The position numbers and the translations under genes were made by a program. Shown piece by piece: positions 25,057 through 36,933 of a stretch of DNA of 64,000 nt (positions are counted from its first letter, which is position 1; each line of letters starts with the position of its first letter). The stretch lies in the NCBI GenBank assembly GCA_964036195.1, contig OZ038454.1, forward strand, positions 28,754,315 to 28,818,314, read 5' to 3'. Under the pieces are notes generated by a model that saw only the letters and a program-made list of their open reading frames with translations, was not told where the DNA came from and did no database searches. Source of the DNA: Sphaerolaimus hirsutus. Its lineage: Eukaryota; Nematoda; Chromadorea; Monhysterida; Sphaerolaimidae.

Positions 25057-25793
25057 AAAGTTAAGGATGCATGGCTTTACATAAAGGTACGCAGAACAAA
25101 TGTGTTCAATCTAAAAATACTTATGTTTTGTGATTTTATTCGACATCAAGCAATCATAAACTATGACAAAGCGAATAGAGCAACAAAAATGACTAATATT
25201 TAACGACTATAGGTACCCACTAAAATTGGTATTGAGATAGGGCCAAATATTGATAGCCACGCCCACAATGAAATGCAATAAAATCTGCAAAAAATAACAA
25301 ACTATCATTCGAATACAACAACTAAAAGTACAAATTTAGGCGCACGGTATACTGGTGAATTTCGAACAGTTTTTGCACGTGAAACTACAAATGAGGAAAC
25401 GATAAATCTACAGAACACAACATGTTTAGGATAAAAAATTTAGGGCCGGATGAAAATTGAGTGAAGGATTACAAATTCCTTCGAATTTCTGGGATGATCA
25501 TTCAAAGAAATCGCTATTTTCGCTGATACCTCTCACGTGCGTGGGGAAGTGTAAGCTAAACTTTCAGTGTACCGTGCGAAATAATGTCTCGAGACAATAT
25601 CATTTCGTATTTTGTCGCTCTTTCACTGTGCAATATGCCAGTGAATGGGCAAAAATGTAAACAATCTACCATAATATTTATCTCTGAAAAATATAGTCAT
25701 AAATTCGATATTCGCCAGAAAACCAAAGAATGTTTTCTTGCCGCAAGACATTTTTCTGGGGGGAAAACATTAAAACCTCTGGAATCATTCTCT

Positions 25794-28700
25794 TTAATAT
25801 CTCTCCCACAAATATTTGATTCCGACCGCGGCGACGCCACACACGGCGCCCACCAGCGAGCCTTTTGCCAGCGGCACTGCAGATCTGAAATGGATACATG
25901 AAAGATTTAATATTCCGCTGACATTTCTGTTCGCTGCAGTGTAGTCTCCAGTAGGGATGGCCGTAAAAAGTTTTTCTTTCAACAACAGGGTTATTAACCG
26001 TTTTTTTCAAAAACAGGGTTTTATTTTAAAATAAAACCGTTTTTTTCAAAAGCTCCCAGATATGGGGCCAGTTCCGCAAGTGGACAAGTTACGAGTTAAA
26101 AGTTGAGTTAAATGAAAAATAGCGAGTTAAGAGTAAAGTTAAAGTTTAAGAGAAAAGTTAAAGTTTAAGAGTTGAGTTAAAATTTAATAGTTGAGTTAAA
26201 AGTTGAGTTAAATGTTAAGAGTTGAGTTGAAGGTTGAGTTAAATGTTAAGAGTTGAGTTAAAGGTTAAAAGTTGTGTTAAGTGTTGAGTTAAGAGTTGAG
26301 TTAAGAGACAAGTGGAAAATGATGATAAAACAATATAAAAAAATAAGAATGTGAAATTGGTATCGATACAACGCTCTCAAGATCCAAATTCATTTTTTTT
26401 ACATTTTCCACCATTTGTCTTTTACATCAACTTTTAACTCACCTTTTAACCTTTAACTCAACTCTTAACTCTTAACTCAACTTTTAACCTTTAACTCAAC
26501 ACTTAACATTTAACTCAACCTTTAACTCAACTCTTAACATTTAACTCAACTTTTAACTCAACCCTTAAATTTTAACTTTTCTCTTAAACTTGAACTTTTC
26601 TCTTAAACTTAAACTTTACTCTTAACTCGCCATTTGTCATTTTACTCAACTCTTAACTTTTAACTCTTAACTTGTCCACTTGCGGAACCGGCACATGGTC
26701 ATGAGTCAACATATTTACTTTGTGATGTTATATATAGCCATAGAATGGCTGTAGTGTCATGGGATCGGGTGGGCGCGCCAGCGCCATCCCTCGCTGCCGA
26801 GGGAGGGCGCAAGCGACCCACCCATAATATGGTCAGACACACCAAAATGCGGAAATCGCAAATTTAAAATCGCAATAACTTCGGAACGCAATGCGCTAGT
26901 GCAGAACCGACTGCACCATTAAAAAGCCCGTGTCGAAAAGTACCACCATGCAAATTTTCAAATCCAACGGTTGAGTTCGGAGGAACTTATTACGGATTTT
27001 CTTTTTCAAGTAGTGTTCTTGTTGTTGTTGTTGTTGTTGTTCTTGTTCTCCCGACAATCTTCAAACTGCAATAACTTCCTTGAAACACGACCGATTTTCA
27101 TGGTTGATGGCTCATTTGAAAGAGAAAATGATGCCATTTCTTATTTTCGGAAATTTTTTCACAGGCTCCGCCCACTTTGGTACGGTATCTGTTTGAAATT
27201 TTCAAACCTCAATAAATTTAAAATTTGAATACAAATGGGGCAATAAAAAAATTTGTTGATGTGTGCCATGACTAGAGCTTTCAAATGAGCCAATTTTCGG
27301 CAATTTTGGTACAGATTTACAAAAGTTATTCAAGTTTGCTTATTTTGTGTAAAATGCGCAAACATGCCCGTACTACTGCTTGATGTGATACTGAGCATGT
27401 GACCTTGCATGCTGATTACTATCAGGTCACAAATGTCTAGTGGTTGATGTCAAGTCAAATGTCAAGTTATAAATGTCAAGTCAAATGTCAAGTGATAAAT
27501 GTCAAGTGATAGATGTCTAGTGATAAAATATTAAGTGATAAAATATCAAGTCAAATATCAAGTGATAAATGTCAAGTGGTAGATTTCAAGTGAAATGTCA
27601 AGTGATAATTGTCAACTGATAAATTTCAAGTGAAATGTCAATTGATAAATGTCTGAAATGTCAATTGATAAATGTCAATTGATAAATATCAAGTGATAGA
27701 TAGTTATAAAATATCAAGTGATAAAATATCAAGTCAAATTTCAAGTGATAACTTTCAAGTCAAATGTCAACTGATAAATTTCAATTGAAATGTCAAGTTT
27801 AATGTCAAGTGATAATTGTCATGTCAAATGTCAAGTCAAATGTAAAGTGATAAATTTCAAGTGAAATGTAATGTCAAATGTCAAGTCAAATGTCAAGTGA
27901 CACATTTCAAGTCAAATGTCAAGTGACAAATTTCAAGTGAAATGTCAAGTTTAATGTCAACTCATAAATGTCAAGTCAAACATCAAGTCATATGTCAAGT
28001 CAAATTTCAAGTGATAAATGTCAAGTCAAATTTCAAGTGATAAATGTCAAGTCAAATGTAAAGTTTAATGTCAAGTGATACAATATCAAGTCAAATGTCA
28101 ACTAATAAATGTCAAGTCTAAAGTCAAGTCACGTCAAATGTCAAGTGATAAATGTCAAAGTGAATATAAAGTGATAACTTTCAATTGAAATGTCAAGTCA
28201 AATGCCAAGTGATAAATTTCAAGTGAAATGTCAAGTAATTAATTTCAAGTGAAATGTCAACTCAAATGTCAAGTTAAATGTCAAGTTTAATGTCAAGTGA
28301 TAAATGTCATGTCAAATGTCAAGTCTAATGTCAAGTTTAATGTCAACTGATAGATGTCATGTCAAATGTCAAGTTAAATGTCAACTGATAAATGTCATGC
28401 CAAATGTCAAGTGGTTAATGTCAAGTCAAATGTCAAGTTATAAATGTCAAGTCAAATGTCAAGTGATAAATGTCAAGCAATAAATGTCAGGCCAAATGTC
28501 AAGTGATAAATGTCAAGTGATAGATGTCAAGTGATAAAATATTAAGTCAAATATCAAGTGATAAATGTCAAGTGGTAGATTTCAAGTGAAATGTCAAGTG
28601 AAAAATGTCAAGTGAAAGATGTCAAGTGAAATGTCAAGTAATAAATTTCAAGTGAAATGTCGAGTCAAATGTCAAGTTAAATGTCAAGCTTAATGTCAAG

Positions 28701-31700
28701 TGATAAATGTCATGTCAAATGTCAAGTTAAATGTCAAGCTTAATGTCAAGTGATAAATATCATGTCAAATGTCAAGTTTAATGTCAAGTGATAAATGTCA
28801 TGTCAAATGTCAAGTGACAAATTTCAAGTCAAGTCAAATAACAAGTCATATGTCAAGTCAAATTTCAAGTGGTAAATGTCAAGTCAAATGTCAAGTTAAA
28901 TGTCAAGTGATCAAATATAAAGTCAAATGTCAAGTTATAAATGTCAAGTCTAAAGTCAAGTCAAATGGCAAGTAAAAAGAGAAGTGAATTGCAAAGAAAA
29001 TTGGCAAAAGTCAAATGAGAAGTGAAATGGCAAGTAAAAAATTAAATTGAAAAACTTTGATAAATGGATACTGAACTGTGATCCATAATTCTAGTTAATT
29101 TTTTTTTGTGAACAATCACATCATGCTATTGTTGCAAATATGAGTTGTACATAAAGCATGATACACTCCTTAACTCTTAATGGCGGACCAATTTCGTTTA
29201 AGAGACATTTTGCAATGAGTTTTGGATATGTCATTTAACACATAGCATATGCAAATATTGTTGGCACGCGTTGGCACCGTCCATGCCAGCCGATATTTGT
29301 AGGATGAAATTCACCCGGTCACATATAAACTTGACCCACATCCAAGTTATGGGTTGCATATTTTTGATCGAAATATAGTGCTGTTTGATGTGATACTGCT
29401 GGGTCTTCAAGGGTTATGATTTCAAATTGTGCGATTTTATGGAGTGGTGCCATCTACTCCAAAACGGTGCCATTTTCATGGAGTGGCGCCAACTACTCGA
29501 AAACGGCATCATTTTCATGGAGTGGCGCCATCTACTCCAAAACGGCACTGCCATCTACTCCAAAATGGCGCCATTTTTGTGGAGTGGCGCCATCTACTCG
29601 CAAGCATATATATTGTTCAGCAAGACACCTACTGGGTGTCATTCGGGGAAGCCTGGGCCACTGGCCACACAAAAGAAGTATATCAGTAAAAAAATGGCTA
29701 AAGCCAAACAAAAAGTGGACGCTGCCTCCACAGCAAATAGACATGAAGTGTCTTTCAAATGGACATGAAGTGCGTCTCTCAAATGGAAATAATTATATAT
29801 TGGATGCACAAAAGAAATGTATCATTCCTTAGAAAATGGCATACACTTCACTGATAACACACTTTAATGTGGTTACATATCCCACCTGAATAAAGAAACT
29901 AGACATACACATCCATGTAAAAAAAGTTTCACACCCTTCAACTATCTGAGACAAAAAGGAAAAAAATTCAGTCAAGTTTATCACAGCTGCGTGAGCTGTG
30001 CTATGTGTGTGTTTAAAACCAAAAAGCTCACGCTGCTATGATAAACTTGAGTGAATTTTTTTCCTTTTTGTCTCAGATAGTTGAAGGGTGTGAAACTTTT
30101 TTTACATGGATGTGTATGTCTAACACTGTAATCTGCCTTGAAAACTATTGAAAAAATCAAAGTCTGGGTTCAATGTGAGACATTTCTCACAATGCAGATG
30201 TAATGATATATTGCTTTTGTGCATTTAACAGTCAATACATGTAACTCTTGTGATGTAAAACAAATAGTTTCGTTATTCAGGTGGGATATGTAACCACATT
30301 AAAGTGTGTTATCAGTGAAGTGTATGCCATTTTCGAAGGAATGATACATTTCTTTTGTGCATCCAATATATAATTATTTCCATTTGAGAGACGCACTTCA
30401 TGTCCATTTGAGAGACACTTCATGTCGATTTGCTGTGGAGGCAGCGTCCACTTTTTGTTTGGCTTTAGCCATTTTTTTACTGATAGCATTATGAGTGGTG
30501 ATTTCTGTCAAAAATATATGTTTTAGGACAACTTATTACGGATATCGCCCTTTGTCGAACATTCGTGACTTCAAGTGAAAGTTCGGTATGGAAACGTGCT
30601 TAAATAAGGATATAAGAGCAGGCTAACACATTGGCAGTGGTGTTTCAGACTGCACAAGTATGTGGGGGCACATTGGCTGTATATTATATACTACACTAGC
30701 ACATCGTGGCTTATTATGACATAATAGCACAAACAAATGGAAGCTTTTACACTAAAAATGCCTCAAAACCAATGAAAACCGCCACAAATGGTAAAGTACA
30801 GGTCAAATTGCGCGCTTGCGCGCAAAAAATAGCAAAATACCTAGTGCTTAGTACTAAAAATTTTTAGCCAAGGTTTTTAAAAAAAACAACGGTTTCAATG
30901 ATCGGTTTTTTTAATAAAACGTTTTTTTATTTTTTAAAAAACCTTTGAAAAAAACCTTGGCCATCCCTAGCTCCAGTGCAGAATCCGTTTTTTTAGTATT
31001 TTTGTGTGATCTACGGCAAAAGTCAACAAAAAATTTCGAAAGTAACTTTTCTCTATTACATCTCTATCGCAATTGACAGCTTTTCATTCGTACTAGGATT
31101 AGGATGATGCCACTTTTCGATATTCGATATCAATATCGATATAGACCCTAGATATATAAAAATAGTCTATATTTGACATTCGATTTCTCCACCAAATATT
31201 CAATATCGATATTCGCCACAAAAAAGTCGACATCAGTTATCGACATTCAACACCCCCAAACCCACCTCATAGCATAAGCCTGAGGGCCCTTATAAACCAA
31301 TCCAGTAACAGTGGCCGCAGCCACAGTATTAATCTCATCGGCCACGGGCAGGGCGTTGGCGCCGAGCACGCCCACCACGCTGTACGTCAACAAGACCGTG
31401 CCCCGGGGGGCGGTCCCGGACCCTATAAAGCACCCTGTAGAATGGAAAATGTCACGCAAAGTGTCAAAAGTCACGTAAAATGCCGTGCAAAATGGCAACC
31501 GAGTTGCCATTTTGCACGGCATTTTACGTGACTTTTGACGCTTTGCGTGACATTTTCCATTCTACAGGGCACTTTACAAGGTGCGGGACTGGCACCAGGG
31601 CGCGGCCGGCCGCAGGTCCGTGCTTCACGTGGTAGTTCAGCATCTGGTTGAAGCGCACCCGTGGGGGGAGGGAACGCATCGAGGGGTCTCGTAGGAAAAG

Positions 31701-33722
31701 ACCTGGGGTTGGGGGAGGATATTGGCTGGATATTATATTTATAGTGCACTGACATATCAGTTTTAGGTTGTTTTTTACACAGTAGAATACAAAAATGTGA
31801 TTTTTTACTCTAATAATGTCTCAAAACACAAGAAAAATATTACCGATGATAATTTGTATGTGAAATTGCGCACTTGAAAATAACAATTGCAAATTACCTA
31901 GTGCATTAAAAAGTTACCTAGTGCATTCTAGGAAAGGATAAAAAAAATTGGCTGAGGTTAAACTGAGGATAAAACAGTTTCGATGGTTATGTTTTTAATG
32001 AAACTTTTTTAAACCTTTGAAAAAACTTCGGCCTATATGTAACTTTTTCATGTGCTCTCGTTGTCATCACGAAAAATAGGCGTAAAATATCTAATTGAGG
32101 AGTCTACTTCTAAAAGTCGACAAGTCCACAAGATGAAAATTTCGAGTTAGGCCCAGAAACGTCATCTGGGGCTAGTTCCGCACATTTTTTATTATTTTCC
32201 ATAAATTCTTTGACCTCACATGCCCATATGACAAAGTGCCAAATTTGACATTTTTTAGGAAAAATGCAAAAATTTCGGGCAAGAAGTCGACAAGTCCACT
32301 TAGTTTCGGGCTAAAAGTCGACAAGTTCACCCTTCGTCTTCACTTTAGTTGGGAAAAATAGCAAGAAATGTGATAAGTCCATCATGGACAGCTAGTTCTA
32401 AAAGTTGACAAGTCCATAAATTGCCCATAAGGCAGCTTCGTCGTCGCTGGGAACAAAAATGTTCTCGAGTGCAAGAAGTCGACAAGTCCATTTCCCTCCC
32501 AAAAACAGTTTTGCTCTGACCGAATGGAAATTTATGGACACCCAATTTTTCACATGTAGGTTGAGAGCAGGGGCTGAAAATTTGATACTTTATTGTCAAC
32601 ATATGGAACTTTATGGAAAGCATGAGAGAGCCAAATTGGACACGGACCACGGGCCTGGAATTGGATCGGAAACTTAAAATGCGATTTACTCATTTTGCGA
32701 CTTAAAACTAATGCGACTTAAAACGCGATCACATTTTGTGGACTTGTCGACTTTTAGAAGTAGAGGCTTCAATTGTATCGCATGCGCTCAGGCTTCTAGC
32801 TTTTAGGCTTACAAACAAATTTTCACTAACCAGCGCCTACTGCAGAACCCCACAAATAGCCAGCGAAAACACCGCCACCAATTTGGCTGAATGCCAATTC
32901 CAATCTGCCTCTCTTCGCTGAGGCTCCCTCGGGTAAAATATATTGAGGCTCCGCTGTTCTAAAAGGTGGTAAAAAAATTTTGCCAGATGTAAACCAGAAT
33001 TGTGAGAACTAAAAAATATTTGAAGTGATAAGTAAATGGTTAAAGTAGGGGTCTCCTAGGGGGGGGGGGCTGCCCCCCCCCCCAAATCCCCCAGCTTTCT
33101 ATCTATCCCGAGGCCGCTCAGCTATCTATCTATCCCCGAGGCCGCTCAGCTATCTATCTATCCCGAGGCCGCTCAGCTATCTATCTATCCCCGAGGCCGC
33201 TCAGCTATCATCTATCGCCGAGGCAAATTTTTTGGCTATCTATTCACCAAATCGGCCAGCTATCTACCTATCCGGAGCGATTTTTGAGAAATTTCGACCC
33301 AATTATCGCTCAAAATCGGTAAGTTTCGTACTTTTCATAGTTTTTACATTTTCAAAATCGCGCCTTTCGTCTATACACATGTTTATATACCTATTTTAGC
33401 TACTTTTAACCTGTTTTTAGCGGTTTTTCTCCGTTCTGCCTTCTATGCATTGAAAAAGCCTATATGTTTTACCCCCGCGAGCCCCTCCCCCCCCAGAAAA
33501 TTTTTCAGCTATCTATCCCTCCGGAGGAGCGATTCTATCCAACCCCCGCGAGGCCCCTTTCAAAGCTACGACGAAAAGCACCCCCAAAAAAAGACACCTG
33601 AAAATTCCTGGGTCTATATCCAAATAAGGCGAAAGCTGCTGATTCAATGGCATTTGTTTGGGCATTTGCAACGGCAGCGGCATCGGTGGCGCTTGGCCAA
33701 AATCGCTCCCACTATCGTCCAT
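25794..33722 (-). CDS. TIMM23: Mitochondrial import inner membrane translocase subunit Tim23, 5 exons
   Basis: Exons, from the 5' end on the minus strand: 33722-33598, 32958-32831, 31702-31596, 31402-31266 and 25884-25794 (stop TAA). They sum to 588 nt, giving 195 aa against 209 in human. Tim23 is the channel-forming subunit of the presequence translocase in the inner mitochondrial membrane. Exon 1 carries the intermembrane-space segment with LSPYLDIDP, matching the family motif LSPYLNVDP. Exon 2 has YILPEGASAKRGRLELAF, matching FILPTGANKTRGRFELAF, then the first membrane segment with GG/GxxxG spacing. Exons 3-5 hold the other membrane segments, including EINTVAAATVTGLVYKG and the C-terminal LAKGSLVGAVCG. 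Junctions 1, 2 and 4 are GT-AG. Intron 3 (31403-31595) has a GT donor but no AG at the position demanded by homology, and it coincides with a MITE. Either splicing is non-canonical or this copy is interrupted. Intron 4 is about 5.4 kb and almost wholly repeats. The start ATG precedes MDDSGSDFG. Confidence 0.9.
26066..26696. mobile_element. MITE, GTGCCGGTTCCGCAAGTGG family
   Basis: Starts ggccagttccgcaagtggac and ends with the inverse (gtccacttgcggaaccggcac in part), with ATG on both sides. The arms are long arrays of GAGTTAAAAGTT and its inverse. This is the family that forms BNIP3 intron 2. Confidence 0.75.
27011..27041. repeat. GTT microsatellite
   Basis: Short run of GTT units (gttgttgttgttgtt) inside the composite element. 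Confidence 0.7.
27425..28990. repeat. GTCAAGTGATAAAT / GTCAAATGTCAA satellite
   Basis: About 1.55 kb of imperfect 9-18 nt units built from tcaagtgataaatg, tcaagtcaaatg and tcaagtttaatg. It resembles the motif that fills the small GTCAAATG MITEs and may be an expanded MITE interior. It has no credible coding content. Confidence 0.85.
29690..30487. repeat. Double foldback
   Basis: The outer arms 29690-29900 and 30275-30487 are inverse copies (aaaaaatggctaaagccaaac ... gtttggctttagcc). An inner hairpin (29905-30120) has arms with catccatgtaaaaaaagttt and aaactttttttacatggatg. The transcript of this intron could form a hairpin of several hundred base pairs. Confidence 0.8.
31403..31595 (-). mobile_element. 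Inverted-repeat MITE that equals TIMM23 intron 3
   Basis: This 193-nt block separates the codons for ...GPAAGRAL and GTVLLTYSV, which are adjacent in other Tim23 proteins. It is a near-perfect hairpin: arms of about 90 nt meet around 31500. Its minus-strand ends are GTGCCAGTCCCGCACC and GGGTCCGGGACCGCCCC. They match the ends of other window elements with GTCAAATG-rich bodies (46510-46690, 55207-55397). The length is not a multiple of three, so retention would shift the frame. The 5' end gives a GT donor (CTG|GTGCC). The 3' side reads CCCCCCGG before GGC ACG, with no AG in the needed phase. A CTG target duplication that has decayed could explain the acceptor side. Confidence 0.75.
32093..32774. 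mobile_element. TIR element, AATTGAGG family, in TIMM23 intron 2
   Basis: Ends aattgaggagtctacttcta and tagaagtagaggcttcaatt. The interior matches 10865-11484. It ends 56 nt from the TIMM23 exon 2 donor (exon 2 ends at 32831). Confidence 0.75.
33046..33557. mobile_element. CTATCTATC-family element in TIMM23 intron 1
   Basis: Runs from taggggtctcc to gcgaggcccct, with five CCGCTCAGCTATCTATC units at the left. No clean 8-bp duplication. Its right end is about 40 nt from the exon 1 donor. Confidence 0.65.
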
Positions 33723-35030
33723 GATTTCGACGCAAAATTAATCGACGCTATTTGGAAGGTATCTGTGAATGATATTCTTTAATTTTTGTTGAGTTCAGGT
33801 AGTAAAATTTGGTGACCAGTGGGAAAAATCTTCGAATTACACGAATAATAGCAAAACGGAAGATCCGCGCACGTTTGTACAATAAATCGCAATTCTATAC
33901 AAAGACGAAAGCACGCATAAAGGACACTTTGACAAAGAATAGCATAAAAATCAACTGAAATTAAAACATGGATCTCCCCAGTAGTTTTTCGCACGGAAAC
34001 GCAATGTAATGTCAAAGCGATAAAATCAAATCGTCCCAATCGAATTTCTGTCCGTTAGTATACCTTCCAGATTGTCACGGAAAAAGAAAAAAAGTGACCC
34101 GATTTCAGTCGACAAAAACTGCCTTGACTCTCAGGGAATATATCGGGTTTTTAACCACTTCTAGCCGTCACGTGAGTGGCACGCGGGAGCGTTTCACTTG
34201 ACCGATTTTTGCAATTAAGTGCGCATCTGCCACACACACACTAGGTTTACTCGTAAATCAGCTTTGAACGCATTTTAGTTTACGCCCAAGGCCGATTTAT
34301 GAGTTTTTTAGAATTTTTTTCGAAATTTCTGTAGAACACTAGTTTGTGTAGGACCATTTTACTATTTTACCAGATTACAAATATCGACCATTTCCATGCG
34401 CGTATTATGTTTTCAGGCTTCTCTAAAAGCTCCATAACGTGACAAATATTTTCACGCATGTGATGAATGCTGGACATTTGGTGTTATGCGTGTTTCTAAG
34501 GGCAATCAATATAATGTCAGCTAGAAATGTCGTTTATTTGTTCTGTAGCACGCGCTATTTTAGTTGCGAGGGTGTACATGTAAACAATTTTGTGCGCTCT
34601 TGTGACAGCCGATTTGAGTCACTTGGCACCGGGCCAAATGCTGCTGTAGCCAATGAACAATTGCCCACAGTTGTTTACATGAGTTTTTGTGACAGCCACG
34701 CGGTGTTCTATGTCGCGGAAATTTTGCCAGAGTTCTGGAAAATTCGAGACGATTTTTGCCGCAGCGACGCTTTTTCAATGCTGATGCACTTGCGAGTTGG
34801 CAATAAAATTTTATTGCGTATTTAAATTACATTGATTTTATCGGCCGTTCGGCAAGTTCTCTGGAAAACGTGCTCTATAAACTGCGATATGCGTAATTTT
34901 TTCGCATTTAAACTCGGTCGCGTAAGAAAATTTACGTCACATGCCTTGGTTTGAAAATGGAAATCAAGCATCACAATTTGGCGCGGGTTCACCTATAATT
35001 TGCCTGAATTGTACAATTCAGTATGCCTAC
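33723..35030. other. Intergenic region 5' of TIMM23
   Basis: Mostly non-repetitive DNA expected to hold the TIMM23 promoter. A MITE of the ACTAGTTTTC family lies at 34224-34362. A 128-codon open frame at 34439-34825 matches nothing I know and lacks coding character. No TATA box can be assigned safely. Confidence 0.4.
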
Positions 35031-35032
35031 TT

Positions 35033-35357
35033 AGGGATGGCCTGAATTTTTTAAACCATTTTAAGAATAACGTTTTTTATATCAGCGCCTGAAATTTTCA
35101 GTACTTGTTCATGGGTATTTTGAAACTTTTTTTCACGCGAGCACGCAACTTCACATGCCAAAAAAACATTAGTTGGCAAAGAAATGGATTTTTTGACAGA
35201 AATCACCCATTTAATGCTTATGCTCTACATAATATTACGAAAGTACTCACTTGTCTCATATATTTACCTCTTATGTCAGGGTTTTAAAAACGTTTAATTT
35301 TAAAAACGTGTTTTTTTTTAACCGGGTTGTTGAAAAACGTTTTTTTTTTTCCATCCA
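35033..35357. mobile_element. Short TAGGGATGGCC-family element
   Basis: The left end tagggatggcctgaattttt and right AAACGTTTTTTTTTTCCATCC are typical. Flanks tatgcctac / tatgcctat are similar. Confidence 0.6.
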
Positions 35358-35498
35358 TATGCCTATGGTTCTGAAATTTTTGTTAATGCACTTAAATATT
35401 TTTTGTTGTATTATCCCAGTGAACAGACCAAGCGTGTAATTCATTTTTCTTTGTGAGTTTTTTATATTCTATTTATTTACCTTGTGCTGTGCTGGGAC

Positions 35499-35689
35499 TA
35501 GTGATGGAAAAGCGCCAGAAAAAAGGGCGCCAGGTTTTTTTCTTTTTTATTCATTCACGCAGCACTCACCTTGAAACCCTGCTGGCGCCATTTTGGCGCC
35601 CTTTTAGGGCAGGGCGCCAATGGCGCCATGGCGCGGCGCCGTTTGGCGCCCTCAAATGGCGCCAGCGCCATGGCGCCATTCCATCACTA
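35499..35689. mobile_element. hAT-like GGCGCC-motif element, short copy
   Basis: Perfect 8-bp duplication GCTGGGAC (35491-35498, 35690-35697). Ends TAGTGATGGAAAAGCGCC and GGCGCCATTCCATCACTA. At 191 bp it is the smallest intact member. Confidence 0.93.
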
Positions 35690-36189
35690 GCTGGGACAAT
35701 ATTACGTCAAAATAGACTATTTGTCTTGTAAGTACACCCATACATTGACAATTTTGAAAGTGTCATCTCATAGTTGAGCGTTGCTCACTGGTCAACTGAA
35801 AACCCCATTTTGAAACCCGTTTAGTTTACAGCAATACATTATCTTCTGTTTATGTAGGGTTGGCATACGATTAGAAAAACAAAAACAACTAAAGAATCGC
35901 GGCATCGAATCTGATTCTATAAAAAGCTGGCAATTTTTTTTTTGTATGTATGTAAAATGTTTTTTTTTGGTAAAATACAAAAATTTAACGAGCAAGCGCA
36001 CAGTTTCACACCATAGTCAGTTTGCTTTTTATGACTTTAGGAGGTATATCATCTCTTTATGTGTGCTTTTATGTGTATATTTTGTATAGGGATGGCACTA
36101 ACTGTTCTACTGTTAAAAAAAACAAGGCACTGTTTCTTTAAACACAAGGCACAATGGATTTTTCCTACCCTAATTTGGTAACCCATGGA

Positions 36190-36929
36190 CCCAGTGACGT
36201 AGCCAGGGGGGGGCTGCCCCGCCCCCTTCCCGGGCCAGACGGAAAAGTAGCTTGAAATGTCACATTTCAATGGCAACTTTGTAGGTTGTGTGAAAAAATC
36301 GGTGCTTAAATACTGCGCATTTCACACCTCACAATCTCTTTTCTTTTTATTTGCGTCTCAGGAGTGTAAATACCGCTGGAAATTGCTTAACTTGGTACCA
36401 ATTTCCATAAATTTTTTCGTGTTTAGGTAAATTTTTTCTTGTATTGTAGCCAACGCCATGACGCGGCGCCTACAAATGACGCCAGCGCCGTACGTCCATT
36501 CCCTCATTATTTTAGACCAAATTTTAGGCCCCCCCCGTTCGCCGGCCCCGTATACAATCCGCCCCCCCCCCACCCCACTCAAGGACGTATCCAGGGGGGA
36601 GGGGGGGGGGGCTGCAGCCCCCCGGTTCGCGGGGTCGGACCTGAAAAACACGGGGAAAATCAACTTTTGGTATCAATTTTTAAGGTGTGTGTGGTGTCGC
36701 GCATTCGTCCATTACACAGAGGTATTGTAAAAAATCGGCCCTGTAATCCCAATTCTGTATTAAATACACTAAATGGCCGGCCTGTCGCTCTATATGTAGG
36801 CATATTTACATACATAATAAGCGATTTTTGGCGCCAGCGCCAACGCCAATGGCGCCATGGTGTGGCGCCTACGAATGGCGTCAGCGCCATGGCGCCATTC
36901 CCTCACTTTATAGGTAAAATTTTAGGGGG
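36190..36929. mobile_element. Two truncated poly-G family copies
   Basis: 36190-36580 starts cagtgacgtagccagg but lacks a proper right end. 36581-36929 starts caaggacgtatccagg and stops where a TAGGGTTGG element begins. Both have the GGCGCCA cluster. Confidence 0.6.
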
Positions 36930-36933
36930 GGGC

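Larger units (their letters stand above)
25952..30969. mobile_element. 5 kb composite TAGGGATGGCC element in TIMM23 intron 4
   Basis: The left end TAGGGATGGCCGTAAAAAG and right end GGCCATCCCTA match the AAACGTTTT family. Its core and subterminal AAAACG arrays appear near 30640-30969. Flanks tctccag / gctccag look like a decayed duplication. The interior holds a MITE (26066-26696), a satellite (27425-28990) and a foldback (29690-30487). No transposase was seen. Confidence 0.6.

Noticed and set aside
27425-28990. Possible CRISPR-like array
   Set aside because: Units are imperfect 9-18 nt words without unique spacers, in an intron of a eukaryotic gene. This is satellite DNA.
31404-31480. Acceptors ctacAG and tatAG for TIMM23 intron 3
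   Set aside because: Both enter exon 4 needing one base from exon 3, but all GT donors near the end of exon 3 leave phase 0 or 2. Using them would break the frame or add foreign residues.
34439-34825. 128-codon open frame upstream of TIMM23
   Set aside because: No domain, no splice-supported extension and no codon signal. Length is plausible by chance in this region.
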